Under the pieces are notes generated by a model. It searched no databases. It was not told the DNA's origin and saw nothing but the letters and a program-made list of their open reading frames with translations. This document shows positions 1-8,309 of a stretch of 64,000 nt of DNA, piece by piece. Origin of the DNA: Siphonodentalium dalli (Eukaryota > Mollusca > Scaphopoda > Gadilida > Siphonodentaliidae); assembly GCA_032622095.1 (NCBI GenBank), contig CP136062.1, positions 14,161,710 through 14,225,709 of the forward strand. Reading direction: 5' to 3'. The translations under genes and the position numbers were made by a program. Positions within the stretch are counted from its first letter, which is position 1. Every line of letters begins with the position of its first letter.

Positions 1-85
1 AGGATGTTGTTGAATACATGCACCTCACATCAAGGGGTGTGGAATTAAATGCAAATGTCATTGGGCACTTTTTACAGCACTCTGG
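1..85 (-). CDS. MUC4-like mucin, exon F (probable end of AMOP domain), partial
   Basis: Minus-strand segment open to the window edge, beginning after a TTTGTCAG acceptor (CAG at 88-86). Read in phase 0 from exon E it gives about 28 residues starting PECCKKCPM, with four cysteines and the pattern NSTPLDVRCMYS. AMOP domains usually end with a TP...CCY motif, so the second Cys seems replaced by Met here. The pyrimidine tract is weak and a closer TATATAG acceptor is possible. The exon continues outside the window, where a VWD domain would be expected if the gene follows the MUC4 order. The call rests on phase agreement, cysteine content and the position after exon E; a chance open frame of this length is possible. 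Confidence 0.5.
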
Positions 86-121
86 CTGACAAACCTATAT
101 ACTATATATATCATTCAGTCT

Positions 122-204
122 AACCCATAGAGAGCCCCACACAGACTGGAGCAGACGACACGCCATAGTGCATGCTTCCATATGTGTGAGGCTCCCTGTG
201 GGTT
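122..204. repeat. Foldback (MITE-like) element, about 83 bp
   Basis: Starts AACCCATAGAGAGCC and ends GGCTCCCTGTGGGTT. The two halves are imperfect inverted complements (AACCCAyAGrGAGCCyCACACA), so the strand can fold on itself. A second copy in opposite orientation is at 2905-2984, and the core of the 129-bp array at 4341-6208 is clearly the same sequence. Confidence 0.7.
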
Positions 205-307
205 AAACCTCTATACCCAATATCACTCAGCAATAGACTATTGTCTATTGATTAAAGGGTTACGCGTTGTAAAGATTACTTCTCTTCAACGTCGAACTTT
301 GTAAATC

Positions 308-343
308 CTTGGATGGGTGACCGGCTTAGAATTCCGGGCGCTG
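308..343 (+). repeat. 5S rRNA-like 3' fragment (possible SINE part)
   Basis: The stretch CTTGGATGGGTGACCG followed by GAATTCCGGGCGCTG resembles the 3' third of eukaryotic 5S rRNA, about 31 of 36 bases by eye against the family consensus as I remember it. The 5' two thirds and internal promoter are not recognisable. It could be a 5S pseudogene fragment or part of a 5S-derived SINE, or chance. Confidence 0.3.
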
Positions 344-392
344 CCAACTTTCGGTCCGACTTCCAAACCTCTCGTTTTCATTCTGTTACACA

Positions 393-464
393 AATGAATG
401 AATTTGAGCCATGGATTAGTGCAAAATACACTCATGTGCTCTATCATCGATGAACGGCGCAAAC
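393..464 (+). repeat. Dispersed repeat copy 1
   Basis: AATGAATGAATTTGAGCC followed by a shared block with TCATGTGCTCTAT and GATGAACGGCGCAAAC. A diverged direct copy is at 15736-15800. Function unknown. Confidence 0.6.
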
Positions 465-616
465 AACATGGTAATTATAATGAAAAAAGTTATGACTCGC
501 TAACTTGAAAGCTTGTTGGGTAAATCGGCAATCCCTATCTTGGTTTAAATTCATTATTCAGAAACACAATGCATGTATTCTATATGTACCATCGGGATGT
601 AACCTATGTAACAATA

Positions 617-1960
617 TGTAACCTCCAAATCATGCATAAATGAGATGATAATCGAGTTCACTACACCGCTCCCAATTAACATATCATATGTAGGGGGAGT
701 GATTCTCTCAGTATATATATTACCTTTGTATATGGGCAGAAAGGAGAATGGAATATGTAACATCCAGATCCTGTATAAATGAGACGATAATCGAGTGCAC
801 TCCACCGCTACCAACATATCATATATGGAGGGGAGTGATTCTCTCAATATATAGAATATTTACCTTTGTATATGGGTAGAAAGGAGAATGGAATATGTAA
901 CATCCAGATCCTGTATAAATGAGATGATACTCGAGTATAATCCACCGCTCCCAACATATCATATATAGGGGGGGGGGGTGATTCTCTCAATATATATAAT
1001 ATTTACCTTTGTATATGGGTAGAAAGGAGAATGGAATATGTAATATCCGGATCCGGTATAGATGAGATGATAATCGAGTATAATCCACCGCTCCCAACAT
1101 ATCATATATAGGGGGGGGGGGGGGTGATTCTCTCAATATATATAATATTTACCTTTGTATATGGGTAGAAAGGAGAATGGAATATGTAATATCCGGATCC
1201 TGTATAAATGAGATGATAATCGAGTATAATCCACCGCTCCCAACATATCATATATAGGGGGGGGGGGGTGATTCTCTCAATATATAGAATAGTTACCTTT
1301 GTATATGGGTAGAAAGGAGAATGGAATATGTAATATCCGGATCCTGTATAAATGAGATGATAATCGAGTATAATCCACCGCTCCCAACATATCATATATA
1401 GGGGGGGGGGGGTGATTCTCTCAATATATAGAATAGTTACCTTTGTATATGGGTAGAAAGGAGAATGGAATATGTAATATCCGGATCCTGTATAAATGAG
1501 ATGATAATCGAGTATAATCCACCGCTCCCAACATATCATATATAGGGGGGGGGGTGATTCTCTCAATATATAGAATAGTTACCTTTGTATATGGGTAGAA
1601 AGGAGAATGGAATATGTAATATCCAGATCCTGTATAAATGAGACGATAATCGAGTGCACTCCACCGCTACCAACATATCATATATGGGGGGGGGTGATTC
1701 TCTCAATATATAGAATAGTTACCTTTGTATATGGGTAGAAAGGAGAATGGAATATGTAATATCCGGATCCTGTATAAATGAGATGATAATCGAGTATAAT
1801 CCACCGCTCCCAACATATCATATATAGGGGTGGGGGAGTGATTCTCTCAATATATATAATATTTACCTTTGTATATGGGTAGAAAGGAGAATGAAATATG
1901 TAACATCCGGATCCGGTATAGATGAGACGATAATCGAGTATAATCCACCGCTCCCAACAT
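617..1960 (-). repeat. Tandem array of the exon E/intron junction, 140-146 bp unit
   Basis: About nine copies, each with the last ~95 bp of exon E (from TTGGGAGCGG), the splice donor (CAAAG then GTAAAT, GTAACT or GTAAT) and ~45 bp of intron with a poly-C run. Donor-like hexamers sit near 716, 858, 1001, 1147, 1291, 1435, 1577, 1717 and 1861; the last is the inferred functional donor. Unit length varies mainly through the homopolymer (4-14 G on the plus strand). Central copies have turned the TGT cysteine codon into TAT; the exon and the most distal copies keep it. Open frames inside are by-products of the near-144-bp period. Confidence 0.85.
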
Positions 1961-2105
1961 GGACATATCATCCGTCGACTATAATAGCTATACCATCTTC
2001 TTTCTGGCTTTGCATTTTCTTCCCTGTACCATGTCCTACACAGTGCGCCATAATTAACATGTTGCGACTGTTGGGTGAGTTTCAAGATGATGACGCCCGT
2101 TTTAT
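1867..2105 (-). CDS. MUC4-like mucin, exon E (AMOP domain)
   Basis: Starts after a GGTATTTCAG acceptor (2108-2106) and ends AAAG before GTAAAT (1866-1861). It is 239 nt: two bases completing a codon (GAT, Asp) plus 79 codons, entering in phase 1 and leaving in phase 0. The middle reads YGALCRTWYREE, then a Pro/Trp segment, then RRMICPCWERW, and later TGSGCYIF. The Cys-x-x-Trp, CPC and late CY pattern is that of AMOP, an extracellular adhesion-associated domain found next to NIDO and VWD in MUC4. This is the sequence from which the 617-1960 array was copied; compared with the copies, the exon has six extra bases (around the CPC motif) and keeps its cysteine. No start or stop belongs here, as it is internal. 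Confidence 0.8.
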
Positions 2106-2134
2106 CTGAAATACCGAGAGAGAAATGTATATAA

Positions 2135-2755
2135 ATAGACTGGTTACTTCATGTTGTGACTGATAGTATAGACTGGTTACTTCATGGTGTGATCTATAGT
2201 ATAGACTGGTTACTTCATGTTGTGACTGATAGTATAGACTGGTTACTTCATGGTGTGATCTATAGTATAGACTGGTTACTTCATGGTGTGATCTATAGTA
2301 TAGACTGGTTACTTCATGGTATGACCTATATTATAGACTGGTTACTTCATGGTGTGATCTATAGTATAGACTGGTTACTTCATGGTGTGATCTATAGTAT
2401 AGACTGGTTACTTCATGGTATGACCTATATTATAGACTGGTTACTTCATGGTGTGATCTATAGTATAGACTGGTTACTTCATGTTGTGATCTATAGTATA
2501 GACTGGTTACTTCATGGTGTGATATATAGTATAGACTGGTTACTTCATGGTATGACCTATATTATAGACTGGTTACTTCATGGTGTGATCTATAGTATAG
2601 ACTGGTTACTTCATGGTGTGATCTATAGTATAGACTGGTTAATTCATGGTGTGACCTATAGGATAGACTGGTTACTTCATGGTATGACCTATATTATAGA
2701 CTGGTTACTTCATGGTGTGATCTATAGTATAGACTGGTTACTTCATGGTGAGGTT
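2135..2755 (+). repeat. 33-bp minisatellite, about 19 copies
   Basis: Unit GACTGGTTACTTCATGGTGT plus GATCTATAGTATA, repeating at exactly 33 bp (GACTGG at 2138, 2171, 2204 and so on). Main variants are TATGACCTATATTATA and TTGTGACTGATAGTATA tails. A 201-codon plus-strand frame through it (11-residue period, ...YSIDWLLHG...) follows from the unit being 3 x 11 and has no gene context. It lies in intron D-E and ends about 30 bp before the exon E acceptor, which it does not duplicate. Confidence 0.9.
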
Positions 2756-2904
2756 ATTTAACGGATACCATTCACCACAAACCCAGGTGAACACAGATCA
2801 ACCACTCAGCAGAAATATGGTTAAGGAGTCGATTATTTAGGACAATACTGTATGGTACATACACATTGTACTTACAAGTCAGGCCTGGATACACATGCAC
2901 ACAT

Positions 2905-2984
2905 CCCACAGGGAGCCCCACACAGATGGAAGCATGCACCATAGAGTGCCGTCTGCTCCACTCTATGTGGGGCCTCTATGGGTT
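2905..2984. repeat. Foldback (MITE-like) element, inverted copy
   Basis: Begins CCCACAGGGAGCC and ends GGCCTCTATGGGTT, with an internal GTGCCGTCTGCTCC. This is the reverse complement arrangement of the 122-204 element, and the ends are again mutual inverted repeats. Confidence 0.65.
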
Positions 2985-3420
2985 ACTTACAAGTCAGAGG
3001 GATTATGTTAATTTGACAAACATAAATTAAAATGTTCAAAATCGTGATATATTTTATTCCTATTTTTCTTGTAAATTTCAGTTATAAATGATTTTTCATC
3101 AATTTTTGAGTGCATTGTGAATTTCTACATCTCATTTACTTGTTTATCCTGTCAGAAAATCGTTTATCATCTGTTTTTTTAAACAGCGTTATCCCTTTGA
3201 TGACAGGAGATTCCTGAACTTTTGTGAAAACCATGTGCTAATGCATTCTCTTGTATATGCGAGTCTCTCATAGGAAGCCTCCCATATATAAGAGAATGCA
3301 ATAATTGCCATAACAATATTTACCTTGACCTTGTAAGCCAATGCATTCTCTTATATATGAAAGTCTCCCATATATCCAGCATCATATTTTCATATTTTGA
3401 GACAAATGTATTTGCCATAT
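2985..3420. other. Middle of intron D-E, short inverted repeats only
   Basis: AT-rich, without coding signal. At 3243-3301 GCATTCTCTTGTATATG is followed, 25 bp later, by CATATATAAGAGAATGC, an almost perfect 17-bp inverted repeat; a third copy of the arm begins at 3343. ACCTTGACCTTG occurs near 3321. Confidence 0.55.
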
Positions 3421-3601
3421 ACTCACTTCTATCATATTTTGGGCGCCCACACATAATTACTAGTTATTCTATCATACTCGCTGATTGTTCTATCATAGGA
3501 GTCATACATTTTGAGCGCCCACACATAATTACTAGTTATTCTATCATACTCACCAATTGTTCTATCGTAGGACTCATGCATTTTAAGCGCCCACACAGAA
3601 T
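3421..3601 (-). repeat. Tandem array of the exon D/intron junction, about 72 bp unit
   Basis: Two and a half copies in the gene direction: TGTGTGGGCGC, AAAATGNATGA, CTATGATAGAACAAT and the donor. Donor positions read GTGAGT (3553-3548, proposed functional), CGAGT (mutated, near 3481) and GTGAGT (3426-3421). Spacing is 72 then 55 bp. The copies translate as SYDRTIxEYDRITSNYVWA, then stop in the third unit. Confidence 0.75.
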
Positions 3602-3767
3602 TAGAACGAGGGTGATTGAAGAAGTTTTTATTTGCATCTTGTGGTGTTTGGTAGTACCCTATGATGTAATGTCTCCCGGGTATCCTTGTCAAGGTAGATT
3701 CTCTGTAAAGGAATCCGGCATACGAATGAGTTCCGTCTGAAGCCAGCACTAACTGGAATGACACACT
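3554..3767 (-). CDS. MUC4-like mucin, exon D (C-terminal half of NIDO)
   Basis: Begins after TTTTGTTTTGCAG (CAG at 3770-3768), ends ATTG before GTGAGT (3553-3548). It is 214 nt, entering in phase 0 and leaving in phase 1. Residues 1-13 read SVSFQLVLASDGT, then SYAGFLY, matching the strand of NIDO domains usually written as FQAVLATDG..F..FLY; NKNFFNHPRSNS fits the end of the domain. It joins exon C (...YSQYKDE) without frame change. The last ~20 codons lie in the duplicated unit, so the exact donor is less certain than the acceptor. The next exon (E) needs phase 1, which this donor supplies. Confidence 0.8.
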
Positions 3768-3784
3768 CTGCAAAACAAAATTTG

Positions 3785-4035
3785 GTACAAAGATTAAAAA
3801 CAACCCAGCTGATATGGCATAAAAATTCAAGTCAGCCCGGAAAATATGCCATAACAATTAAAAACAACCCGGAAAATACGCCATAAAGATTAAAAACGAA
3901 CCCCGAAAATACGTCGTAAGATTAAAAACAACCCAGCAGATATGCCATAAAAATTCAAGACAGCCCGGAAAATACGCCATAAAGATTAAAAACAACCCCG
4001 AAAATATGTCGTAAGATTAAAAATAACCCGGACAA
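3785..4035. repeat. Composite short tandem repeat near the exon D acceptor
   Basis: Blocks of GATTAAAAACAACCC, CGGAAAATACGCCATAAA and AAAATTCAAGNCAGCC alternate, and a longer order repeat of these blocks occurs twice. It starts about 17 bp upstream (gene sense) of the exon D acceptor and does not include it. Confidence 0.7.
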
Positions 4036-4340
4036 AATGGCATGTCGATTTAATAAACAAAACACAGGCCACATTTAAAGTTTAAACTTTTACGGTCCAA
4101 TTCATGGAAAAAATGCAATGTGCCCATTGAAATCACGATGAATCGTTGCTGCCCTCATAAGCATATTCATTTGCCCGTGAGACGTGACCTTGACCTTGAA
4201 ATCTGGTCAATTCAAGGTCAAATCGCCAATTTTGATGGGATTTCGACGAAATTTTATACATAGGGCTACTTTTGTCCACTGAGTGTTTTGGATGGGTCAA
4301 TTCAAGGTCAAAGCCCGGACGAAGTCAGGTCACCTTCTAG
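4036..4340. other. Intron C-D segment with repeated TCAAGGTCA-type motifs
   Basis: No gene seen. TGACCTTGACCTTG at about 4191 and ATTCAAGGTCAAA near 4212 and 4302 are extended nuclear-receptor half-sites (TCAAGGTCA, known as ERR/FTZ-F1 binding type). The same words occur in dispersed invertebrate repeats, so binding is not implied. Confidence 0.4.
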
Positions 4341-6208
4341 TGTTATATATATCTGTATATATAGCCTGACTAATTATATGTAACACAGAGAGCCCCACAT
4401 GGAACGGAGCAGACGACACTCTGTAGTGAGGCTCCCTGTGGGTTATATGAATCGCTGCTGCCCTGATTATGTTATATATATCTGTATATATAGCCTGACT
4501 AATTATATGTAACACAGAGAGTCCCACATAGACCGGAGCAGACGACCCTCTGTAGTGAGGCTCCCTGTGGGTTATATGAATCGATGCGGCCCTGATGATG
4601 TTATATATATCTGTATATATATAGCCTGACTAATTATATGTAACACAGAGAGTCCCACATAGACCGGAGCAGACGACACTCTGTATTGAGGCTCCCTGTG
4701 GGTTATATGAATCATTGCTGCCCTGATTATGTTATATATATCTGTATATATAGCCTGACTAATTATATGTAACACAGAGAGTCCCACATAGACCGGAGCA
4801 GACGACACTCTGTATTGAGGCTCCCTGTGGGTTATATGAATCGATTATATGTAACACAGAGAGTCCCACATAGACTGGATCAGACGGCGCTCTGTAGTGA
4901 GGCTCCCTGTGGGTTATATGAATCCTTGCTGCCCTGATTATGTTACACATCTGTATATATAGCCTGAATAATTATATGTAACACAGAGAGCCTCACATAG
5001 ACCGGAGCAGACGACACTATGTAGTGAGGCTCACTGTGGGTTATATGAATCGCTGCTGTCCTCGTGGTGTTTTTTATATCTGTATAGATAGCCTGACTAA
5101 TTATATGTATTACAGAGAGACCCACATATACGGGAGCAGACGACACTCTGTAGTGAGGCTCCCTGTGGGTTATATGAATCGTTGCTGCCCTGATTATGTT
5201 ATATATATCTGAAAAGATAGACTGACTAATTATATTAAACACAGAGATTTCCCACATAGTCTGGATCAGACGACACTCTGTAGTGAGGCTCTCTGTGGGT
5301 TATATGAATCGTTGCTGCCCTGATTATGTTATATATATCTATATATATAGCCTGACTAATTATATGTAACACAGAGAGTCCCACATAGACCGGAGCAGAC
5401 GACACTCTGTAGTGAGGCTCCCTGTGGGTTATATGAATCGTTGCTGCCCTGATTATGTTATATATATCTGTATATATAGCCTGACTAATTATATGTAACA
5501 CAGAGAGTCCCACATAGACCGGAGCAGACGACACTCTGTAGTGAGGCTCCCTGTGGGTTATATAAATCGTTGCTGTCCTGATTATGTTATATATCTGTAT
5601 AGATAGCCTGACTAATTATATGTATTACAGAGAGTCCCACATAGACCGGAGCAGACGACACTCTGTATTGAGGCTCCCTGTGAGTTATATGAATCGTTGC
5701 TGCCCTCATGATGCTATATATATCTGTATAGATAGCCTGACTAATTATATGTAACACAGAGAGTCCCACATAGTCTGGACCAGACGGCACTCTGTAGTGA
5801 GCCTCCCTGTGGGTTATATGAATCATTGCTGCCCTGATTATGTTATGCATCTGTATAGATAGCCTGAATAATTATATGTAACACGGAGAGCCCCACATAG
5901 ACCGGAGCAGTCGACACTCTGTAGTGAACCTCCCTGTGGGTTATATGAATCGTTGCTGCCCTCATGATGTTGCATATATCTGTATAGATATCATGAATAA
6001 TTATATGTAACACGGAGAGCCCCACATAGACGGGAGCAGACGACACTCTGTAGTGAGGCTCCCTGTGGGTTTTATGAATCGTTGCTGTCCTGATGATGCT
6101 ATATATATATCTGTACAGATAGCCTGACTAATTATATGTAACACAGAGCCCCACGTAGACCGATGCAGGCGACACCTGTAGAGAGGCTCCATGTGGGTTA
6201 TATGAATC
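4341..6208. repeat. 129-bp tandem array derived from a foldback element, about 15 copies
   Basis: Each unit holds ACACAGAGAGTCCCACATAG, a GGAGCAGACGACACTCTGTAG core, GGCTCCCTGTGGGTTATATG, then ATCGTTGCTGCCCTGATTATG, TATATCTGTATATATAGCC and TAATTATATG. TAATTATATG starts recur at 4371, 4500, 4631, 4760, 4969, 5098, 5227, 5357, 5486, 5613, 5742, 5869, 5998 and 6129, with one short unit near 4845. The first half is the foldback element of 122-204. Long minus frames with the motif VGLSVLHIISQAIY arise because 129 = 3 x 43; a different frame is open in different copies, so they are not genes. Confidence 0.9.
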
Positions 6209-6280
6209 ACTAAATTCACCATCTGGGGACCTCATTCTGCAAATGACAGACAGGCTATTTGCAGGCTTGTATTCAGGCTT
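6209..6280. repeat. MITE-end-like fragment
   Basis: CACTAAATTCACCATCTGGGGACC then TCATTCTGCAAATGACAGA and CAGGCTT. A direct copy lies at 7702-7780 and the same terminal sequence forms the inverted ends of the 7407-7698 element. Confidence 0.6.
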
Positions 6281-6525
6281 GGTTAACTCACCTGATCTTT
6301 ATAATGGGAGTAAAGTTCAAAACTCACCTGATCGTTATATTGGGAGTAAGGTTAACTCACCTGATATTTATATTGGAAGTAAGGTTAACTCACCTGATCT
6401 TTATATTGGGAGTAAGGTTAACTCACCTCATCTTTATATTGGGAGTAAGGTTAACTCACCTCATCTTTATATTGGGAGTAAGGTTAACTCACCTCATCTT
6501 TATATTGGGAGTAAGGGTATTGTGT
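6280..6525 (-). repeat. Tandem array of the exon C/intron junction, 33-bp unit, 7 copies
   Basis: In the gene direction each unit reads TACTCCCAATATAAAGATGA, then G and the donor GTGAGT, then TAACC. Donor complements (ACTCAC) sit at 6286, 6322, 6355, 6388, 6421, 6454 and 6487, all intact; spacing is 33 bp except one of 36. The copy at 6492-6487 is the functional donor, since each later donor would add V-S-stop. Confidence 0.9.
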
Positions 6526-6798
6526 CACATGGACCCAAGTGACGATGATCACGTCGGTCGCTGAGAATCCAACTACATTGAGGAGTTCAACAAGCCAATC
6601 ATCTGTCATGGTGATAACGGTCTGATTGCTGTTTGGGTCATCAACTGAGTGATGCTCGTAATGCACTTTCCCGCAGCCATTTGCAACCAAATCGGTCCAC
6701 AATGGAGCGATAACGGCATGGTTGAATGTTTTATTGAATGGATGTGAAGCTGGGCTATTGTATGGTGTCGTGAAGCTGACAATTCCATTCGTTCCAAC
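6493..6798 (-). CDS. MUC4-like mucin, exon C (N-terminal body of NIDO)
   Basis: Acceptor TTTTACAG (CAG at 6801-6799), donor GAG before GTGAGT (6492-6487), exactly 102 codons in phase 0 at both ends. It opens VGTNGIVSF, continues through HAVIAPLWTDL, GKVHYEHH, VVGFSATDVIIVTWV and ends YSQYKDE. These match the NIDO order: (Y)VGTNGxxSF, then xxAPFWADxD, a Gly/Tyr strand, and xxxxTWxxV before the FQ.VL..DG strand, which exon D supplies. NIDO is an extracellular domain of nidogen, tectorin and MUC4-type proteins. Joined to exon B it completes RIY-VGTNG. It contains N-x-T/S sites (N-K-T, N-Q-T) fitting a secreted or surface protein. Confidence 0.88.
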
Positions 6799-7221
6799 CT
6801 GTAAAATTAAATAATTAAGTATTTGATTAATTAGCAACAATGGCAATAATTGTTTCACAGGATGAATATATTAATATAGATATACCATTGTGTGTTTTAT
6901 TAAATTAACAATTATTCCTGTAATTTTTATTCTTGGAACTTTGTGAAGAACTTGCAGCGATTTCACAGTACTGTCAGTTTCCACTGGGAATAATATTGAA
7001 TCGGATACATGTAGTTCATCCACGTACATGTATATTTACTCCCAAAAACAGTAACTGTCCGTAATTCATCAGAAATCAACTGTAATCTATCTTCCGTCGA
7101 CCCAATATTCTTTGCCGATCGAGCTAATTACGTATGACGTCATTTACGTTACCTTGACCTACCTCTATTGCCAGGGATTATAAATAACTATTTATACTCC
7201 CTGTTGTTGCCAAGTTAGTGT
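6799..7221. other. 3' end of intron B-C, no gene seen
   Basis: AT-rich; contains a CRE-like TGACGTCA at about 7136 followed by ACCTTGACCT. Nothing coding was seen. Confidence 0.4.
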
Positions 7222-7370
7222 CCGCGTTTTCTACTTATTGGCCGACTTTTTGTTACTTATTGGCCGCGTTTTCTATTTATTGGCCAACTTGTTGTTACTT
7301 ATTGGCCGCGTTTTCTACTTATTTGCCGACTTTTTGTTACTTATGAAGCGGGAAACGTTCTACTTATTGC
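7222..7370. repeat. 42-bp tandem repeat, about 3.5 copies
   Basis: CCGCGTTTTCTACTTATTGG then CCGACTTTTTGTTACTTATTGG, with CCGCG at 7222, 7264 and 7306. The later copies degrade toward 7370. Confidence 0.8.
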
Positions 7371-7406
7371 GGCCGATAACTTATAGCTAATTAATAAAAT
7401 TGCTTA

Positions 7407-7698
7407 GCGGGCTAGCATCACCAAATTCACCCTCTGGAGACCTCATTCTTCTTAGGCCTTATCTTCTGGGAAGTATCTATAGTATCAAATTAACATTGTT
7501 TTTATTGACGTTTTCCCATCTGAGAAGTTTCTATATCCCCTAATTTTTAGAAGGTAAAATCAATAATCGAGGTGCCCAATGGGTGATCATCACCAACTTC
7601 AACTGGGGAACATCAATCTGATCATAGATCTACCATAGCAGTTGAGGGCCTAAACAGAATGAGGTCCCCAGAGGTTGAATTTAGTGATGCTATCCCGC
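7407..7698. mobile_element. MITE-like element with ~50-bp terminal inverted repeats
   Basis: The left end GCGGGCTAGCATCACCAAAT and following 30 bp are the inverted complement of the right end (7647-7698), which finishes GATGCTATCCCGC; GACCTCATTCT and AGGCC are shared by both arms. The internal ~190 bp have no coding frame. Immediately after it, at 7702, a further end in the same orientation as the left arm begins, suggesting nested or adjacent copies. Confidence 0.7.
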
Positions 7699-7701
7699 TA
7701 T

Positions 7702-7780
7702 GTGGGATAGCGTCACTAAATTCACCCTCTCGGGACCTCATTCTGCAAATGACAGAAACGCTATTTTCAGGCTTGATTAG
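7702..7780. repeat. Additional MITE-like end fragment
   Basis: GTGGGATAGCGTCACTAAAT followed by the GACCTCATTCTGCAAATGACAG block, a direct copy of 6209-6280. No partner end was recognised nearby. Confidence 0.6.
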
Positions 7781-7803
7781 GTGTAGATGAATTCAGCTAT
7801 AAT

Positions 7804-7962
7804 ATGGGAAGCAGTTTCACATTTAATGACAAAGCCAAACAAAAAGAGCTGTACGAGTTTTTACATAACATTGTCAGTCATAAAAAGCCCACGATACGAG
7901 ATGTGCGTCAAACTTTAAACATTTTATACCCAATTCCAAACGAACGGAGTCTACATTCATGA
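7804..7962 (+). CDS. 52-codon open frame of unknown origin
   Basis: ATG to TGA, starting MGSSFTFNDKAKQKEL and including SHKKPTIRDVRQ. Its composition (charged, mixed, non-repetitive) looks more protein-like than other short frames here. No family was recognised. It lies between a MITE-like end and the LINE remnant, so a transposon fragment is the simplest idea. It may equally be noise. Confidence 0.2.
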   Translation: MGSSFTFNDKAKQKELYEFLHNIVSHKKPTIRDVRQTLNILYPIPNERSLHS

Positions 7963-8309
7963 CCACGTCTGTAATAAAAATGGAATGCAACCTCAAATTG
8001 AGACTCGAGATCTCCCCCTACACTGAATGTTATGTAAACCAAATTAAACCCCTACACCAAACCACCAAAGTATTACTCTGTCGGAAAGCGAACTGAAAAT
8101 ATATTTCACTATAGATTATGATGTGAATTATGTAGCAACTTGCAAATTCAAAAGACTGCACATGTGTAAACGGTGAAAAACATTACTTTCATTGGATTGC
8201 CACCTACATTCAATCTCAAGAATTCAAGAATTCGTCTATTAAATAAATAAATTCCTTACAATATTTATTCATTAAAGAGTCAATACCAGATATATTAATT
8301 ACAATTAAC

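Larger units (their letters stand above)
86..616. other. 3' part of intron E-F, no gene seen
   Basis: No coding signal apart from the adjoining exon F. It holds a foldback element (122-204), a perfect 8-bp hairpin with a TATT loop (231-250), a short 5S-rRNA-like stretch (308-343) and one copy of a dispersed repeat (393-464). Confidence 0.5.

Noticed and set aside
2156-2761. 201-codon plus frame with 11-residue repeats
   Set aside because: Follows from a 33-bp unit without stops; no splice logic, homology or flanking coding sequence.
4330-6222. Series of minus frames containing VGLSVLHIISQAIY
   Set aside because: The 129-bp unit is 43 codons, so one frame runs open until an indel. Different frames are used in different copies.
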